Source of the DNA: JAJAZB01 sp964244295
GTDB lineage: Bacteria; Bacteroidota; Bacteroidia; Cytophagales; Spirosomataceae
DNA: 64,000 nucleotides
Direction: 5' to 3'
Assembly: GCA_964244295.1 (NCBI GenBank)
Contig: CAXTIG010000008.1
Location: 122,496-186,495, forward strand
In this document: positions 50,562 through 58,355 of the stretch, in pieces
Numbering within the stretch: position 1 is the stretch's first letter
How the letters are laid out: each line of letters starts with the position of its first letter
Program-made: the position numbers and the translations under genes
Notes under the pieces: model-generated
What the model saw: the letters and a program-made list of their open reading frames with translations, nothing else
The model's database searches: none
Told to the model about the DNA's origin: nothing

Positions 50562-51476
50562 TTTATTCAGCGCCCCTTCCTTCAGCGCGTAGGTTGAAAC
50601 CCGGATTTTGTGGATGCCGTAGCGTTTCAGCACGAAGTCGATCAGGCACACGCCTACCACGATCATATCGACGCGGAGGCTGATCATGCCGGGCAGGGCG
50701 AGGCGACCGGCGCGGTCGTGGGTGAGAAGTTGTTGGCGGAGGCGGTAAAATTCATCGACGCGCAGGTCGTCCGTCACCCAGGTTGAGGCGGGTCCCTGTC
50801 CGCTTTGCTGCCAGTGCTGCATTTCCACCAGCGTTTCGAATGAACCTGCCGAACCGATCAACTCTGCCGGGGCGTACTGGTGGATGGCGTTGGTGAGGGG
50901 CAACAGTTGCTCGTCGAGGTAGTCGGCCAGGCGGCTGATTTGGGTGGGGGGCATTGGGTCGGCGGTCATGAAGCGATCCATGAGCCGTTGCCCGCCGATT
51001 TCAAAGCTTTGTTTCCAAAACACCCGTTCCCGGTTGGCGAGAATAAACTCCACGCTGCCGCCGCCGATGTCCATCAGCAGCGAAATGGCCTCTGTTAGCG
51101 GCGTACCCAGCCGGATGCCTTCATAAATCAGCCCGGCCTCTTCGGCCCCGTCGATGACTTCCACTACAAATCCCGTCGCTTCCCGCACCCGTTGCACGAA
51201 CTCCTCCCGGTTGCGGGCGTTGCGCACGGCGCTGGTGGCGAGGGGCCGCACGCGTTCGGGTGGTACGCCGTGGGCGTCGGTGAGGGTGCGGAAATACGTG
51301 AGCACCTGCACGGCCCGTTCGATACCCGCCTCGGTGATGATGCCGCTGGAAATGCCTCCCTGCCCGATTTTAGCGGCCCGGCTCTCGTCGTGGAGCGTAC
51401 AGAATCCGTCGGTGGTTGCTTCGGCGAGGAGGAGTTGGAAGGTGTTGGTGCCGAGGTCGATGATGGCGTGCAGCAT
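50541..51476 (-). CDS. Ppx/GppA family phosphatase
   Basis: A 311-aa ASKHA-fold phosphatase, the single-domain form found in Bacteroidota, degrading polyphosphate or pppGpp. Motifs: phosphate-1 IIDLGTNTFQLLLAE (5-19), ATSAVRNARNREEF, VEVIDGAEEAGLIYEGI with the catalytic Glu, and phosphate-2 LLMDIGGGSVEFIL. LIGSAGSFETL is the adenosine-like loop. Lacks the C-terminal HD part of the E. coli enzymes. Start is Met at 51476. Divergent from rpsU; stop is inside an inverted repeat arm. Confidence 0.88.
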   Translation of the reverse strand: MLHAIIDLGTNTFQLLLAEATTDGFCTLHDESRAAKIGQGGISSGIITEAGIERAVQVLTYFRTLTDAHGVPPERVRPLATSAVRNARNREEFVQRVREATGFVVEVIDGAEEAGLIYEGIRLGTPLTEAISLLMDIGGGSVEFILANRERVFWKQSFEIGGQRLMDRFMTADPMPPTQISRLADYLDEQLLPLTNAIHQYAPAELIGSAGSFETLVEMQHWQQSGQGPASTWVTDDLRVDEFYRLRQQLLTHDRAGRLALPGMISLRVDMIVVGVCLIDFVLKRYGIHKIRVSTYALKEGALNKIVSGER

Positions 51477-51667
51477 TCTGTTCGATAAAGAATTAAAATT
51501 TTGTTTTGGGCTTTGACGGTCTCCTCCTTTTTTGGGGCCGGGTAGTTGGGTTGCCGGGAAGGTCCGCCGCTGCGGTGGTTCGGTTGCCAGCGAGTTATTC
51601 GATTTCGCCAGGGCAACCATCTCCCCGGTGCTGCCTCTTTTACACCCCAAAACTACCGCCCAACGAC

Positions 51668-51697
51668 TTGATTTTTTGGGAGGCTGCCGTATATTTG
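51668..51697 (+). promoter_or_regulatory. Promoter of rpsU (Bacteroidota -33/-7)
   Basis: TTG (51668-51670), 19 bp, then TATATTTG (51690-51697), an exact TAnnTTTG box. It lies 37 bp before the rpsU start, in the divergent gap with Ppx/GppA. Confidence 0.75.
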
Positions 51698-51734
51698 CAC
51701 TCCGTTTTTAATCAGACTCCAACAACCATTCGAT

Positions 51735-51929
51735 ATGATCATCGTTAACGTCAAAGAAAACGAGCCGATTGACAAGGCCCTCAAGCGGTTCAAGAAGAAA
51801 TTCGAGAAGACGGGCGTTCTCAAAGAACTCCGTTCGCGCAGTGCCTTCAAGAAGCCCTCGGTGCAACGCCGCTTCGAGGTGATCCGCGCCACGTACAAGC
51901 AAAAAATGTACGGCAACCTGGAAAACTAA
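51735..51929 (+). CDS. rpsU: 30S ribosomal protein S21
   Basis: A 64-aa S21 protein. The sequence MIIVNVKENEPIDKALKRFK, then KKFEKTGVLKELRSRS, is typical of Bacteroidota S21, which is slightly shorter and more acidic at its N terminus than the E. coli protein. It assists mRNA recruitment to the small subunit. It has a strong upstream promoter and is followed by a family A inverted repeat and then a Xer-type recombinase, a neighbour order common in this phylum. Confidence 0.95.
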   Translation: MIIVNVKENEPIDKALKRFKKKFEKTGVLKELRSRSAFKKPSVQRRFEVIRATYKQKMYGNLEN

Positions 51930-51934
51930 TTCCC

Positions 51935-52000
51935 AATGTGCTAATTTCTAATGTGCGAATGAAGACGCCTTTTCATTCGCACATTAGAAATTAGCACATT
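51935..52000. repeat. Perfect inverted repeat, 28-bp arms (family A)
   Basis: Arms 51935-51962 and 51973-52000 are exact complements and contain TAATTTCTAATGTGC, as in the element at 4509-4598. A third partial copy (CGCACATTAGAAA) follows at 52001-52013. It lies between rpsU and the recombinase. Confidence 0.9.
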
Positions 52001-52043
52001 CGCACATTAGAAACCATCTTCGCGTAGTTAACCCTACCCGGAG

Positions 52044-52925
52044 ATGGTTTCTTTTTTTCTGCAACACATCAAGTACGAGAAACGCTGTAGCCACCACACT
52101 TTGACGGCCTACGGCGGCGACCTGGCGCAATTTACCCGCTACCTGAACGAACACTACGAGCTGGACGCACCCGAGGCGGCTGATTTCCAGATGATTCGTT
52201 CCTGGGTGGCGCACCTGGCCGAGAGTGGCCTCGACAACCGCTCCACCAATCGAAAAATTGCCACGCTGCGGGCCTTCTACGGGTTTTTGCTTCGAAAAAA
52301 AAGCATCGCCGCCGATCCGATGCTGAAGATCAAGGCGCTCAAAACCGACCGCTCCCTGCCCACGTTCGTGAAGGAAACGGAGATGGCGACGCTCCTCGAC
52401 GACGTGGAATTTCCGGAAGGCTTCGCCGGGCTACGCGACAAACTCGTGCTCGAACTACTCTACGGCACGGGCATCCGCCTCTCGGAACTGATTGGCCTGA
52501 AAGACACCGACCTCAACGCCTACGACCGCACCCTGACGGTGCTCGGCAAACGCAACAAGCACCGCGTCGTGCCGCTCAACGGCCCCCTCTTCACGATGAT
52601 TCGTAGCTACCAAGCCCTAAAAGAAACGACCTTCGGCGGAACTGCCGAAAACCGTCTCATCGTCGCCGATTCGGGCGTGGCGGCCTACCCGGTACTGATT
52701 CAACGCACCGTGAAACGCTACCTGACTCTGGTGACTTCGCTCGAAAAACGCAGCCCACACGTACTCCGGCACAGTTTCGCCACGCACCTGCTCAACCGGG
52801 GAGCCGACCTCAACGCCATCAAAGACCTGCTCGGCCACACCTCGCTGGCCGCCACGCAGGTGTACACGCACAATTCCATCGAAAAATTAAAAGAAGCCTA
52901 CCAGCAGGCGCATCCGAAGGCGTGA
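52044..52925 (+). CDS. Tyrosine recombinase (XerC/XerD-like)
   Basis: A 293-aa tyrosine recombinase. The N-terminal SAM-like domain (residues 1-85) begins FFLQHIKYEKRCSHHTLTAY. Catalytic residues are Arg145 (GTGIRLSEL), His239 and Arg242 (HVLRHSFATHLL), the His of LGHTSLAATQVYTH (about 265) and the nucleophile Tyr274. Length and position directly after rpsU fit the housekeeping Xer protein of Bacteroidota, which resolves chromosome dimers at dif, rather than a phage integrase. In that phylum a ribosome hibernation factor gene often follows; here an inverted repeat and an HD protein follow instead. Confidence 0.9.
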   Translation: MVSFFLQHIKYEKRCSHHTLTAYGGDLAQFTRYLNEHYELDAPEAADFQMIRSWVAHLAESGLDNRSTNRKIATLRAFYGFLLRKKSIAADPMLKIKALKTDRSLPTFVKETEMATLLDDVEFPEGFAGLRDKLVLELLYGTGIRLSELIGLKDTDLNAYDRTLTVLGKRNKHRVVPLNGPLFTMIRSYQALKETTFGGTAENRLIVADSGVAAYPVLIQRTVKRYLTLVTSLEKRSPHVLRHSFATHLLNRGADLNAIKDLLGHTSLAATQVYTHNSIEKLKEAYQQAHPKA

Positions 52926-52930
52926 AATAT

Positions 52931-53010
52931 TGAGTGATTGAGTGAGGGAGTGATTGAGTGAAAAAAGACATTTCAATTCTCGCTCAATCACTCCCTCACT
53001 CAATCACTCA
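52931..53010. repeat. Perfect inverted repeat, 28-bp arms
   Basis: Arms 52931-52958 and 52983-53010 are exact complements and are built of GAGTGATT/GAGTGAGG words. It lies between convergent genes. Confidence 0.9.
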
Positions 53011-53017
53011 GTAAAGT

Positions 53018-53602
53018 TCACTCAGTCACCAGCGTTCGCAACGCGGCCAAGTGCTCCAGCAGCCGGGGGTGTCGGGTGGCTTTGGCCGTAGCCGTGTGGT
53101 AGCGATGGGCGGTCAGAAAATTTACCTGAATGCTATTCCAGGTGGGTTCGTCGGGTACCAGTTCACGCTGGCGGAGTTCGTCGTAGAGCGTGCGGGCGAT
53201 GGGTTCGAAGTCGTCGCGGCCCAGGTAGTCGAGGTCGGCGTCACAGAGAATTTTCTCGAGGGGAGTCTGCGCATTCTGCGGAATTTCAGTGGCTTTGATC
53301 AACCCACATACCGTTTCGATTTGGTCCGGTTTGTACCCAAAGGCTGGTAAAAGCAGCCCGGCCAGGCGGCACCCCTCTTCTTCGTGCCCTTTGTAGGTCG
53401 TGATAAACCCGCAATCGTGGAAACAGGCCGCCGTGTGCAACAAAGCCAGCGCTTCCGGATCGGTTATCCCTTCGGCGGCGGCAAGGGCCAGCGCCACGCT
53501 CAACACATCGTGCGTGTGGTGAAGGCCGTGGTAAAAAAGGGTCGGTGATAAATTCCGAGCCATTTTTTCAAAAATAAATGCTTGCGCAGCCTGAACGTCC
53601 AT
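53018..53602 (-). CDS. HD-domain phosphohydrolase
   Basis: A 194-aa HD-superfamily metal-dependent phosphohydrolase. Metal ligands: His in FYHGLHHTHDV (about 25-30), the HD pair in AACFHDCGF (about 62-63), and Asp of LCDADLDYLG (about 120-124). The order H...HD...D is complete. It might act on cyclic nucleotides or nucleotides; no second domain tells which. Start is Met of MDVQAAQAF at 53602. Convergent with the recombinase gene. Confidence 0.8.
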   Translation of the reverse strand: MDVQAAQAFIFEKMARNLSPTLFYHGLHHTHDVLSVALALAAAEGITDPEALALLHTAACFHDCGFITTYKGHEEEGCRLAGLLLPAFGYKPDQIETVCGLIKATEIPQNAQTPLEKILCDADLDYLGRDDFEPIARTLYDELRQRELVPDEPTWNSIQVNFLTAHRYHTATAKATRHPRLLEHLAALRTLVTE

Positions 53603-53736
53603 CGCGCGGGAAAGCGGTCTTTGGCGACCGTGAACCAGAAAGAATGGCGGCAAGATAACCAACTTTCTGAAAATCAAACTGTACGATTTTTACCGGCTTT
53701 TTTGAAAAAAACAGTGCGGCGTTCTCCTCGGTTGCG

Positions 53737-53768
53737 TTGGGAAGTTCCCGTGCCGTTGGCTAATCTTG
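53737..53768 (+). promoter_or_regulatory. Candidate promoter of the lipocalin-like lipoprotein
   Basis: TTG (53737-53739), 21 bp, then TAATCTTG (53761-53768). The same TTG-N21-TAATCTTG layout precedes the TonB receptor at 54317-54348. It lies 28 bp before the start codon. Confidence 0.5.
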
Positions 53769-53796
53769 CGGTTCACTTTTCCACACCTCCCCTTTT

Positions 53797-54198
53797 ATGC
53801 CTAAGTACGCGTACCTTTTGCTGCTCGCCCTGAGCGTTTCTTCCCTCACCCTTTCCTGTAAAAAAGACGGCGACCCCACCCCGGCCTGCACCGCTCCGAC
53901 CGCCGACAAAAACATCGTCGGTACCTGGAGCGCTGCCATTTCGGCCCAGGGCCAGAAAGCAAACGGCCCGGTGACATTTAAAAGCGACGGCACCTACGAC
54001 GACAAGGGCCTGCTGCTCGACGGCGGTTTCGGCGGCACCCCGACTGCTCGCACCTACGAAGTCAAAAACAACCAGGTGGTGCTGAAACTCAGCGAGAGTT
54101 CGGGTTTTATTTCCACCAAATACGACATCACCTCGAACGAGTGCAACAAAATTGGCTTGTCGCTGGCGGGTTTGGGTACGGTGACGCTGACGCGCTGA
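53797..54198 (+). CDS. Small lipocalin-like lipoprotein
   Basis: A 133-aa lipoprotein with lipobox LTLSC (lipidated Cys21) followed by KKDGD. The mature part is beta-rich: NIVGTWSAAISAQG, PVTFKSDGTYDDKG and LDGGFGGTPTARTYEVKNNQ, matching the lipocalin-like (DUF4923-type) domain common in Bacteroidota. The LSESSGFISTKYDIT and CNKIGLSLAGLG strands complete it. Role unknown. A terminator follows the stop. Confidence 0.7.
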   Translation: MPKYAYLLLLALSVSSLTLSCKKDGDPTPACTAPTADKNIVGTWSAAISAQGQKANGPVTFKSDGTYDDKGLLLDGGFGGTPTARTYEVKNNQVVLKLSESSGFISTKYDITSNECNKIGLSLAGLGTVTLTR

Positions 54199-54214
54199 GG
54201 CTGGTTTTTCGCAA

Positions 54215-54252
54215 AAAAAGACCCTTTCCTAATCAGGAGAGGGTCTTTTTTG
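54215..54252 (+). terminator. Terminator of the small lipoprotein gene
   Basis: Perfect 11-bp stem AAAAAGACCCT/AGGGTCTTTTT with a following T-run, 16 bp past the stop. Confidence 0.9.
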
Positions 54253-54307
54253 GGAACAACCGCCCCCGATCCAAGGACATTCACAAAAAAAACTTTTGAT
54301 TTTTAAA

Positions 54308-54348
54308 TCTACTAATTTGGTAGATTAAATAGTCTGGTTGTAATCTTG
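54308..54348 (+). promoter_or_regulatory. Promoter and 17-bp palindromic operator of the TonB receptor
   Basis: TCTACTAATTTGGTAGA (54308-54324) is a palindrome whose flanks extend to AATCTAC/GTAGATT. It overlaps the -33 TTG (54317-54319); the -7 box TAATCTTG is at 54341-54348. A near-identical palindrome lies before the TSUP gene (58297-58313) at nearly the same distance from its -7 box (25 versus 26 bp, centre to box). Such TACTAAATTAGTA-like sites are, from memory, bound by Rrf2-family regulators of sulfur metabolism. Confidence 0.6.
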
Positions 54349-54374
54349 CACCCGAAATCAGTCTCTTTCTTTTC

Positions 54375-56966
54375 ATGAAGCAAATTTTCGACCTCCGATT
54401 TTTAAGCCGTCTTCAATGTTCTCTCCTCACCGGAGCATTGTTGCTCCCGTTCTTCCTATCCGCTCAAAACGCCCCCATCATCAATTCGACGGTGTCGGGA
54501 AAAGTCGTTGACTCCCGCACCACTAAAAAATTGAGCGGGGCCACCGTTCAAATCAAAGGCACGACCAACGGCGCTCCGACGAATGAAAGCGGACAGTTTA
54601 CGCTCATCACGGGCCAAAAACTTCCTTTCACGCTGATCGTGTCCTACGTGGGGTACCAGACAAAAGAAGTGCTGGTCAGCGAGGATAACGTCGAGATCAA
54701 GTTGGAAGAAGGCTCCAATCAGCTTGCCGACGTCACGGTCTCGTCCCGCCGTCGTCAGGAATCGGTCCAGGAGGTTCCGATTGCGATTTCGGTGATCCGG
54801 GGGCCGCTGGTCGAAGACGCCGGGGCCTTCAACGTCAACCGTCTGAAAGAACTGGTTCCCACCGTGCAGCTTTACTCCTCGAACCCGCGCAACACGACCC
54901 TCAACATCCGGGGGCTGGGTTCGACCTTCGGGCTGACCAACGACGGCATCGATCCGGGCGTTGGGTTCTACGTCGACGGTGTGTACTACGCCCGCCCGGC
55001 GGCGACCACGCTCGATTTTATCGACATCGAACAAATCGAAGTGCTGCGCGGACCGCAGGGAACGCTGTTTGGCAAGAACACCACCGCCGGGGCCTTCAAC
55101 ATCACCACGCGTCCGGCCAGCTTCGAGCCGGGGGCTTCCTTCGAGTTGAGCTACGGCAACTACGGCTACATTCAGGCCAAAACCTCGATTACGGGTCCCC
55201 TGAGCAGTAAACTGGCGGCGCGGCTGTCGTTCTCCGGCACCCAGCGCGACGGACTGCTTTACAACGTCAGAACCGAGAAGCCCGTAAACGACCTCAACAA
55301 CCTGGGAATCCGGGGTCAGTTGCTGTATGCGCCGACGGACAACGTCAAGATCACGCTGGCGGGCGACGTGTCGCGGCAGCGGCCCGACGGTTACGCGCAG
55401 GTGGTGGCAGGCGTCGCGCCGACCTTGCGCCCGGCGTACCGGCAGTTCAACCAGATCATCGCCGACCTCAACTACAAGCTCCCCAGCCAGGACCCATTCG
55501 ACCGGCTTATCGACCACGATACGCCCTGGCGGTCAAACAACGAACTCGGCGGCGCATCGCTCAACATCGACGCGAAGGTCGGGCCGGGTACGCTGACCGC
55601 CACCACCGCCTGGCGGTACTGGAACTGGGACCCTTCGAACGACCGGGACTTCACGGGCCTGCCGGTGCTTTCAAAGTCCGCCGCGACGTCGAAACACCAG
55701 CAATGGACCCAGGAGATTCGGTACGCCGGGAAGGTATCGTCCAGCCTGAGCGGCGTCGTTGGCGTGTTCGCCATCGGTCAGGACTTAAAGACGGATCCAG
55801 TACACACGGAAGAGTCCGGTGGGGCGCAGTGGCGCTTTTCGCAGAGCACGACCAGCGCCTTGTGGAAAACGCCCGGTCTTTTCGATGGTTTTGGCATTAA
55901 AACCACCTCCCGGCTCAAAAGCTTTGGGGCGGCCGTGTTCGGCCAACTCGATTGGGCGATTACGAAGCAACTGCACCTGCTGCCCGGCTTGCGCTACAAC
56001 TACGACCGGAAAGAAGTGGACTTCAGTCGGCAAACCTACGGCGGCCTGCAAACGACCGATCCCGCGCTGATTGCGCTGAAGAATTTGGTGTACACCAACC
56101 AGGCTTTCGCGACGGACGTCAAGGAAAGCAACTTGTCGGGTCAGGTGACGCTGGCCTACAAAGCCTCCAAGCGCATCAACACGTTTGCCACCTATTCGAC
56201 GAGTTACAAGCCGGTGGGCGTCAACCTGGGCGGCTTGCCGACGGCCAGCGGGGAAACGCTGATCGATTTGGCACGGGTCAAACCGGAGTACGTGACCCAC
56301 GTGGAAGTGGGCGTGAAAACCTCGCCGACGCCGCGTTCGACCCTGAACGTCGTGCTCCACAACACCGACATCCGGGACTACCAGACGCAGGTTCAGACCG
56401 CCGAAGTCGGCGTGAATCGTGGCTACCTCGCCAACGCCGAGCGGGTGCGGGTGGTGGGCGTCGAACTCGACGGGAACGTTAGAATCAACAACAATTTCTC
56501 GGCCTACGGCGCGCTGGCCTACACCGACGGCCAGTACGTTTCCTTCAAAAACGCGCCGGTTCCCCTCGAAGAAACCGGTGGAGCCTCCGCCTTCAAGGAC
56601 ATTTCGGGGGGCGCACTGCCGGGCATTTCCAAATGGGCTGGTTCCGTGGGGGCCGAACTGAGTGGGGCGGGAAAATTCCTCAGCCAGGCCGGGCGGTTCT
56701 TTCTCGCCGTCGATGGCTACTACCGGTCCTCGTTTTCGTCAAGCCCGTCGCCCTCGGCGTACCTGAACATCGATGGCTACGCCCTGCTCAACGGCCGGGT
56801 GGGCTTCCGGGCCTCCAACGGCGTGTCGATTTTCGTGTGGGGTCGCAACCTGGCGAACCAGAATTACTTCGAGCAATTGTTGCCAGCGGCGGGCAATGCC
56901 GGTCACTACGCCGGGGTGCTCGGCGATCCCCGAACCTACGGCGTCACCCTGCGCTACTTGTACTGA
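54375..56966 (+). CDS. TonB-dependent outer-membrane receptor
   Basis: An 863-aa TonB-dependent receptor. The signal peptide is about 1-30. A carboxypeptidase-regulatory-like domain (about 38-115, VSGKVVDSRTTKKLSGATVQ, then IKGTTNGAPTNESGQFTL) precedes the plug (about 120-245, with VEVLRGPQGTLFGKNTTAGA-like sequence, here IEVLRGPQGTLFGKNT) and the 22-stranded barrel ending in LRYLY with a terminal aromatic. No SusD follows, so this is not a SusCD glycan transporter. A palindromic operator in its promoter is shared with the TSUP gene downstream. A sulfur compound is the most likely substrate, by context only. Confidence 0.88.
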   Translation: MKQIFDLRFLSRLQCSLLTGALLLPFFLSAQNAPIINSTVSGKVVDSRTTKKLSGATVQIKGTTNGAPTNESGQFTLITGQKLPFTLIVSYVGYQTKEVLVSEDNVEIKLEEGSNQLADVTVSSRRRQESVQEVPIAISVIRGPLVEDAGAFNVNRLKELVPTVQLYSSNPRNTTLNIRGLGSTFGLTNDGIDPGVGFYVDGVYYARPAATTLDFIDIEQIEVLRGPQGTLFGKNTTAGAFNITTRPASFEPGASFELSYGNYGYIQAKTSITGPLSSKLAARLSFSGTQRDGLLYNVRTEKPVNDLNNLGIRGQLLYAPTDNVKITLAGDVSRQRPDGYAQVVAGVAPTLRPAYRQFNQIIADLNYKLPSQDPFDRLIDHDTPWRSNNELGGASLNIDAKVGPGTLTATTAWRYWNWDPSNDRDFTGLPVLSKSAATSKHQQWTQEIRYAGKVSSSLSGVVGVFAIGQDLKTDPVHTEESGGAQWRFSQSTTSALWKTPGLFDGFGIKTTSRLKSFGAAVFGQLDWAITKQLHLLPGLRYNYDRKEVDFSRQTYGGLQTTDPALIALKNLVYTNQAFATDVKESNLSGQVTLAYKASKRINTFATYSTSYKPVGVNLGGLPTASGETLIDLARVKPEYVTHVEVGVKTSPTPRSTLNVVLHNTDIRDYQTQVQTAEVGVNRGYLANAERVRVVGVELDGNVRINNNFSAYGALAYTDGQYVSFKNAPVPLEETGGASAFKDISGGALPGISKWAGSVGAELSGAGKFLSQAGRFFLAVDGYYRSSFSSSPSPSAYLNIDGYALLNGRVGFRASNGVSIFVWGRNLANQNYFEQLLPAAGNAGHYAGVLGDPRTYGVTLRYLY

Positions 56967-57081
56967 GTGCAGCGGTGATTGGGTAAATGGGTAATTAGTT
57001 ATTTGATAATTACAGGGTTAAAGAAAGGCGGGGAACTTCCCTGCCTTTCTTTCGTCAGTTTTAGGAAAGCAAACTTGGTCT

Positions 57082-57834
57082 ATGAATCAGATCGTTTACT
57101 TTTTAGTCGTGCTGATTGCCGCATCGGGCAGTGTACTGGCCCAAGCCACGAAACAAATCCACGTGGAGGAGCAAACGTGGCTGGGCTATTTCAACCAAAC
57201 GCGATTTTCCAACCGCTGGGGCATCTGGTTCGACGGGCATTTCCGGGCCACGGAGCATTTCGTGAAGGAACCTTCCAAATTACTTCTCAGGACGGGCCTC
57301 ACGTACTACGTCACGGATGATTTAAAACTGACGAATGGCTACACGTTTGTCAACCATTTTCCCGAACAAGGCCACGCCCGTATTTCCCAGCCCGAACACC
57401 GGATTTGGCAACAAATCCAGTTGCACACCAAGTACGGGAAAGTCAGGACGATGCAGTGGCTGCGGCTGGAAGAACGGTTTCGCCGTCGCATCAAAAACGA
57501 CGATGAGTTGGGAGAGGGCTACGCCTTCGATACCCGCCTGCGGTACAACTACCTGCTCAACATTCCGCTGAGCAAAAAAGGCATCGTGCCCCACACCTTT
57601 TCGGTGGTGTTGAACGATGAAATCTTCATCAACCTTGGACCCGGAATTGTGTACAATAAATTTGACCAGAATCGCCTGTTCGCCGGGTTGGGGTATCAGC
57701 TTTCCGACCACAGCAACCTGCAAGTGGGGTACTTGAACGTAACTCAGCAGTTGGCGGCGGGCAACACCTACCGGAGCATCCACGCCATCCGGCTGTTTTT
57801 CTTCCAGAATCTCGATTTGAGAAAGCCCAACTAA
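57082..57834 (+). CDS. DUF2490 family outer-membrane-type protein
   Basis: A 250-aa protein with a signal peptide (about 1-20, ending VLAQ). The DUF2490 body is a predicted 10-12-stranded beta barrel: EEQTWLGYFNQTRFSNRWGIW, LLLRTGLTYYVTDDLKLTNG, RFRRRIKNDDELGEGYAFDT, and a final strand HAIRLFFFQNLDLR. It may be an outer-membrane porin-like partner of the TonB receptor. It lies 115 bp after the receptor and 1 bp before the DUF4395 gene (57836), so it is in an operon with the latter. Confidence 0.75.
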   Translation: MNQIVYFLVVLIAASGSVLAQATKQIHVEEQTWLGYFNQTRFSNRWGIWFDGHFRATEHFVKEPSKLLLRTGLTYYVTDDLKLTNGYTFVNHFPEQGHARISQPEHRIWQQIQLHTKYGKVRTMQWLRLEERFRRRIKNDDELGEGYAFDTRLRYNYLLNIPLSKKGIVPHTFSVVLNDEIFINLGPGIVYNKFDQNRLFAGLGYQLSDHSNLQVGYLNVTQQLAAGNTYRSIHAIRLFFFQNLDLRKPN

Positions 57835-57835
57835 A

Positions 57836-58294
57836 ATGACTCCTCTCCACTGCCCCACCGACGGCGTGTCGGTGAATGAAAACCAGGTGCGGCTCACGGC
57901 CGGGTTGGTTCTGCTCACGGCGCTCGCGTACCTGTTCAGCGGCTGGCTGGGTTTCCCGCTGTTTCTGACGGTCGATTTCGCCCTGCGGGCCTTCAACCTC
58001 GGTCGGTTCAGTCCGTTTTCCCGGCTGAGCGGCTGGCTCGTGGCTAAAATCGGCCTCGACTTCGTGCCGACCGACCGCGCTCCCAAACGCTTCGCGGCCC
58101 GCATCGGGCTGGGATTTGTGCTGGCGCTGGTGGGCCTCACGCTGGCGCAAGCCTGGGTTTGGGCCTGGCCGCTGGGGGGAGTGCTGGTGTTGTTTGCCTT
58201 TCTGGAGTCGGTGCTGGGGTTCTGCGCGGGCTGCTGGGTGTTCCCGTACTGGGCCTGGCTGTTTAGCCGCCGGGAGCGGTCGTTGGTTAAATAA
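57836..58294 (+). CDS. DUF4395 membrane protein with CxxC
   Basis: A 152-aa membrane protein of the DUF4395 family. The N-terminal CPTDGVSVNENQVR motif is followed by about four membrane helices (20-35, 36-48, 90-107, 108-130). The FGFCxGC motif appears as GFCAGCW (about 133-139). A segment RFAARIGLGFV is conserved. DUF4395 genes are often found beside sulfur-transfer (rhodanese) or sulfite/thiosulfate permease genes. Here it stands between the DUF2490 and TSUP genes in a shared regulon. Cysteines could carry sulfur or redox chemistry, as inference. Confidence 0.75.
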   Translation: MTPLHCPTDGVSVNENQVRLTAGLVLLTALAYLFSGWLGFPLFLTVDFALRAFNLGRFSPFSRLSGWLVAKIGLDFVPTDRAPKRFAARIGLGFVLALVGLTLAQAWVWAWPLGGVLVLFAFLESVLGFCAGCWVFPYWAWLFSRRERSLVK

Positions 58295-58296
58295 AC

Positions 58297-58338
58297 TCTA
58301 CTGAATTAGTAGATTTTTCAATTCCTCCCTTATTTTTG
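58297..58338 (+). promoter_or_regulatory. Promoter and 17-bp palindromic operator of the TSUP gene
   Basis: TCTACTGAATTAGTAGA (58297-58313) differs at three of 17 positions from the operator before the TonB receptor. An exact -7 box TATTTTTG follows at 58331-58338, 18 bp before the start codon. No good -33 TTG was found; the palindrome occupies that position. Confidence 0.6.
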
Positions 58339-58355
58339 CGGGCAAACCGTTTTTC

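Noticed and set aside
52044..52925. Xer-like recombinase considered as an integrase of a mobile island
   Set aside because: It follows rpsU, a conserved Bacteroidota context, has housekeeping Xer length, and is flanked by no attachment-site-like direct repeats.
54375..56966. SusC-like glycan receptor
   Set aside because: No SusD gene is adjacent, and at 863 aa the protein is shorter than typical SusC proteins (about 1000 aa or more).
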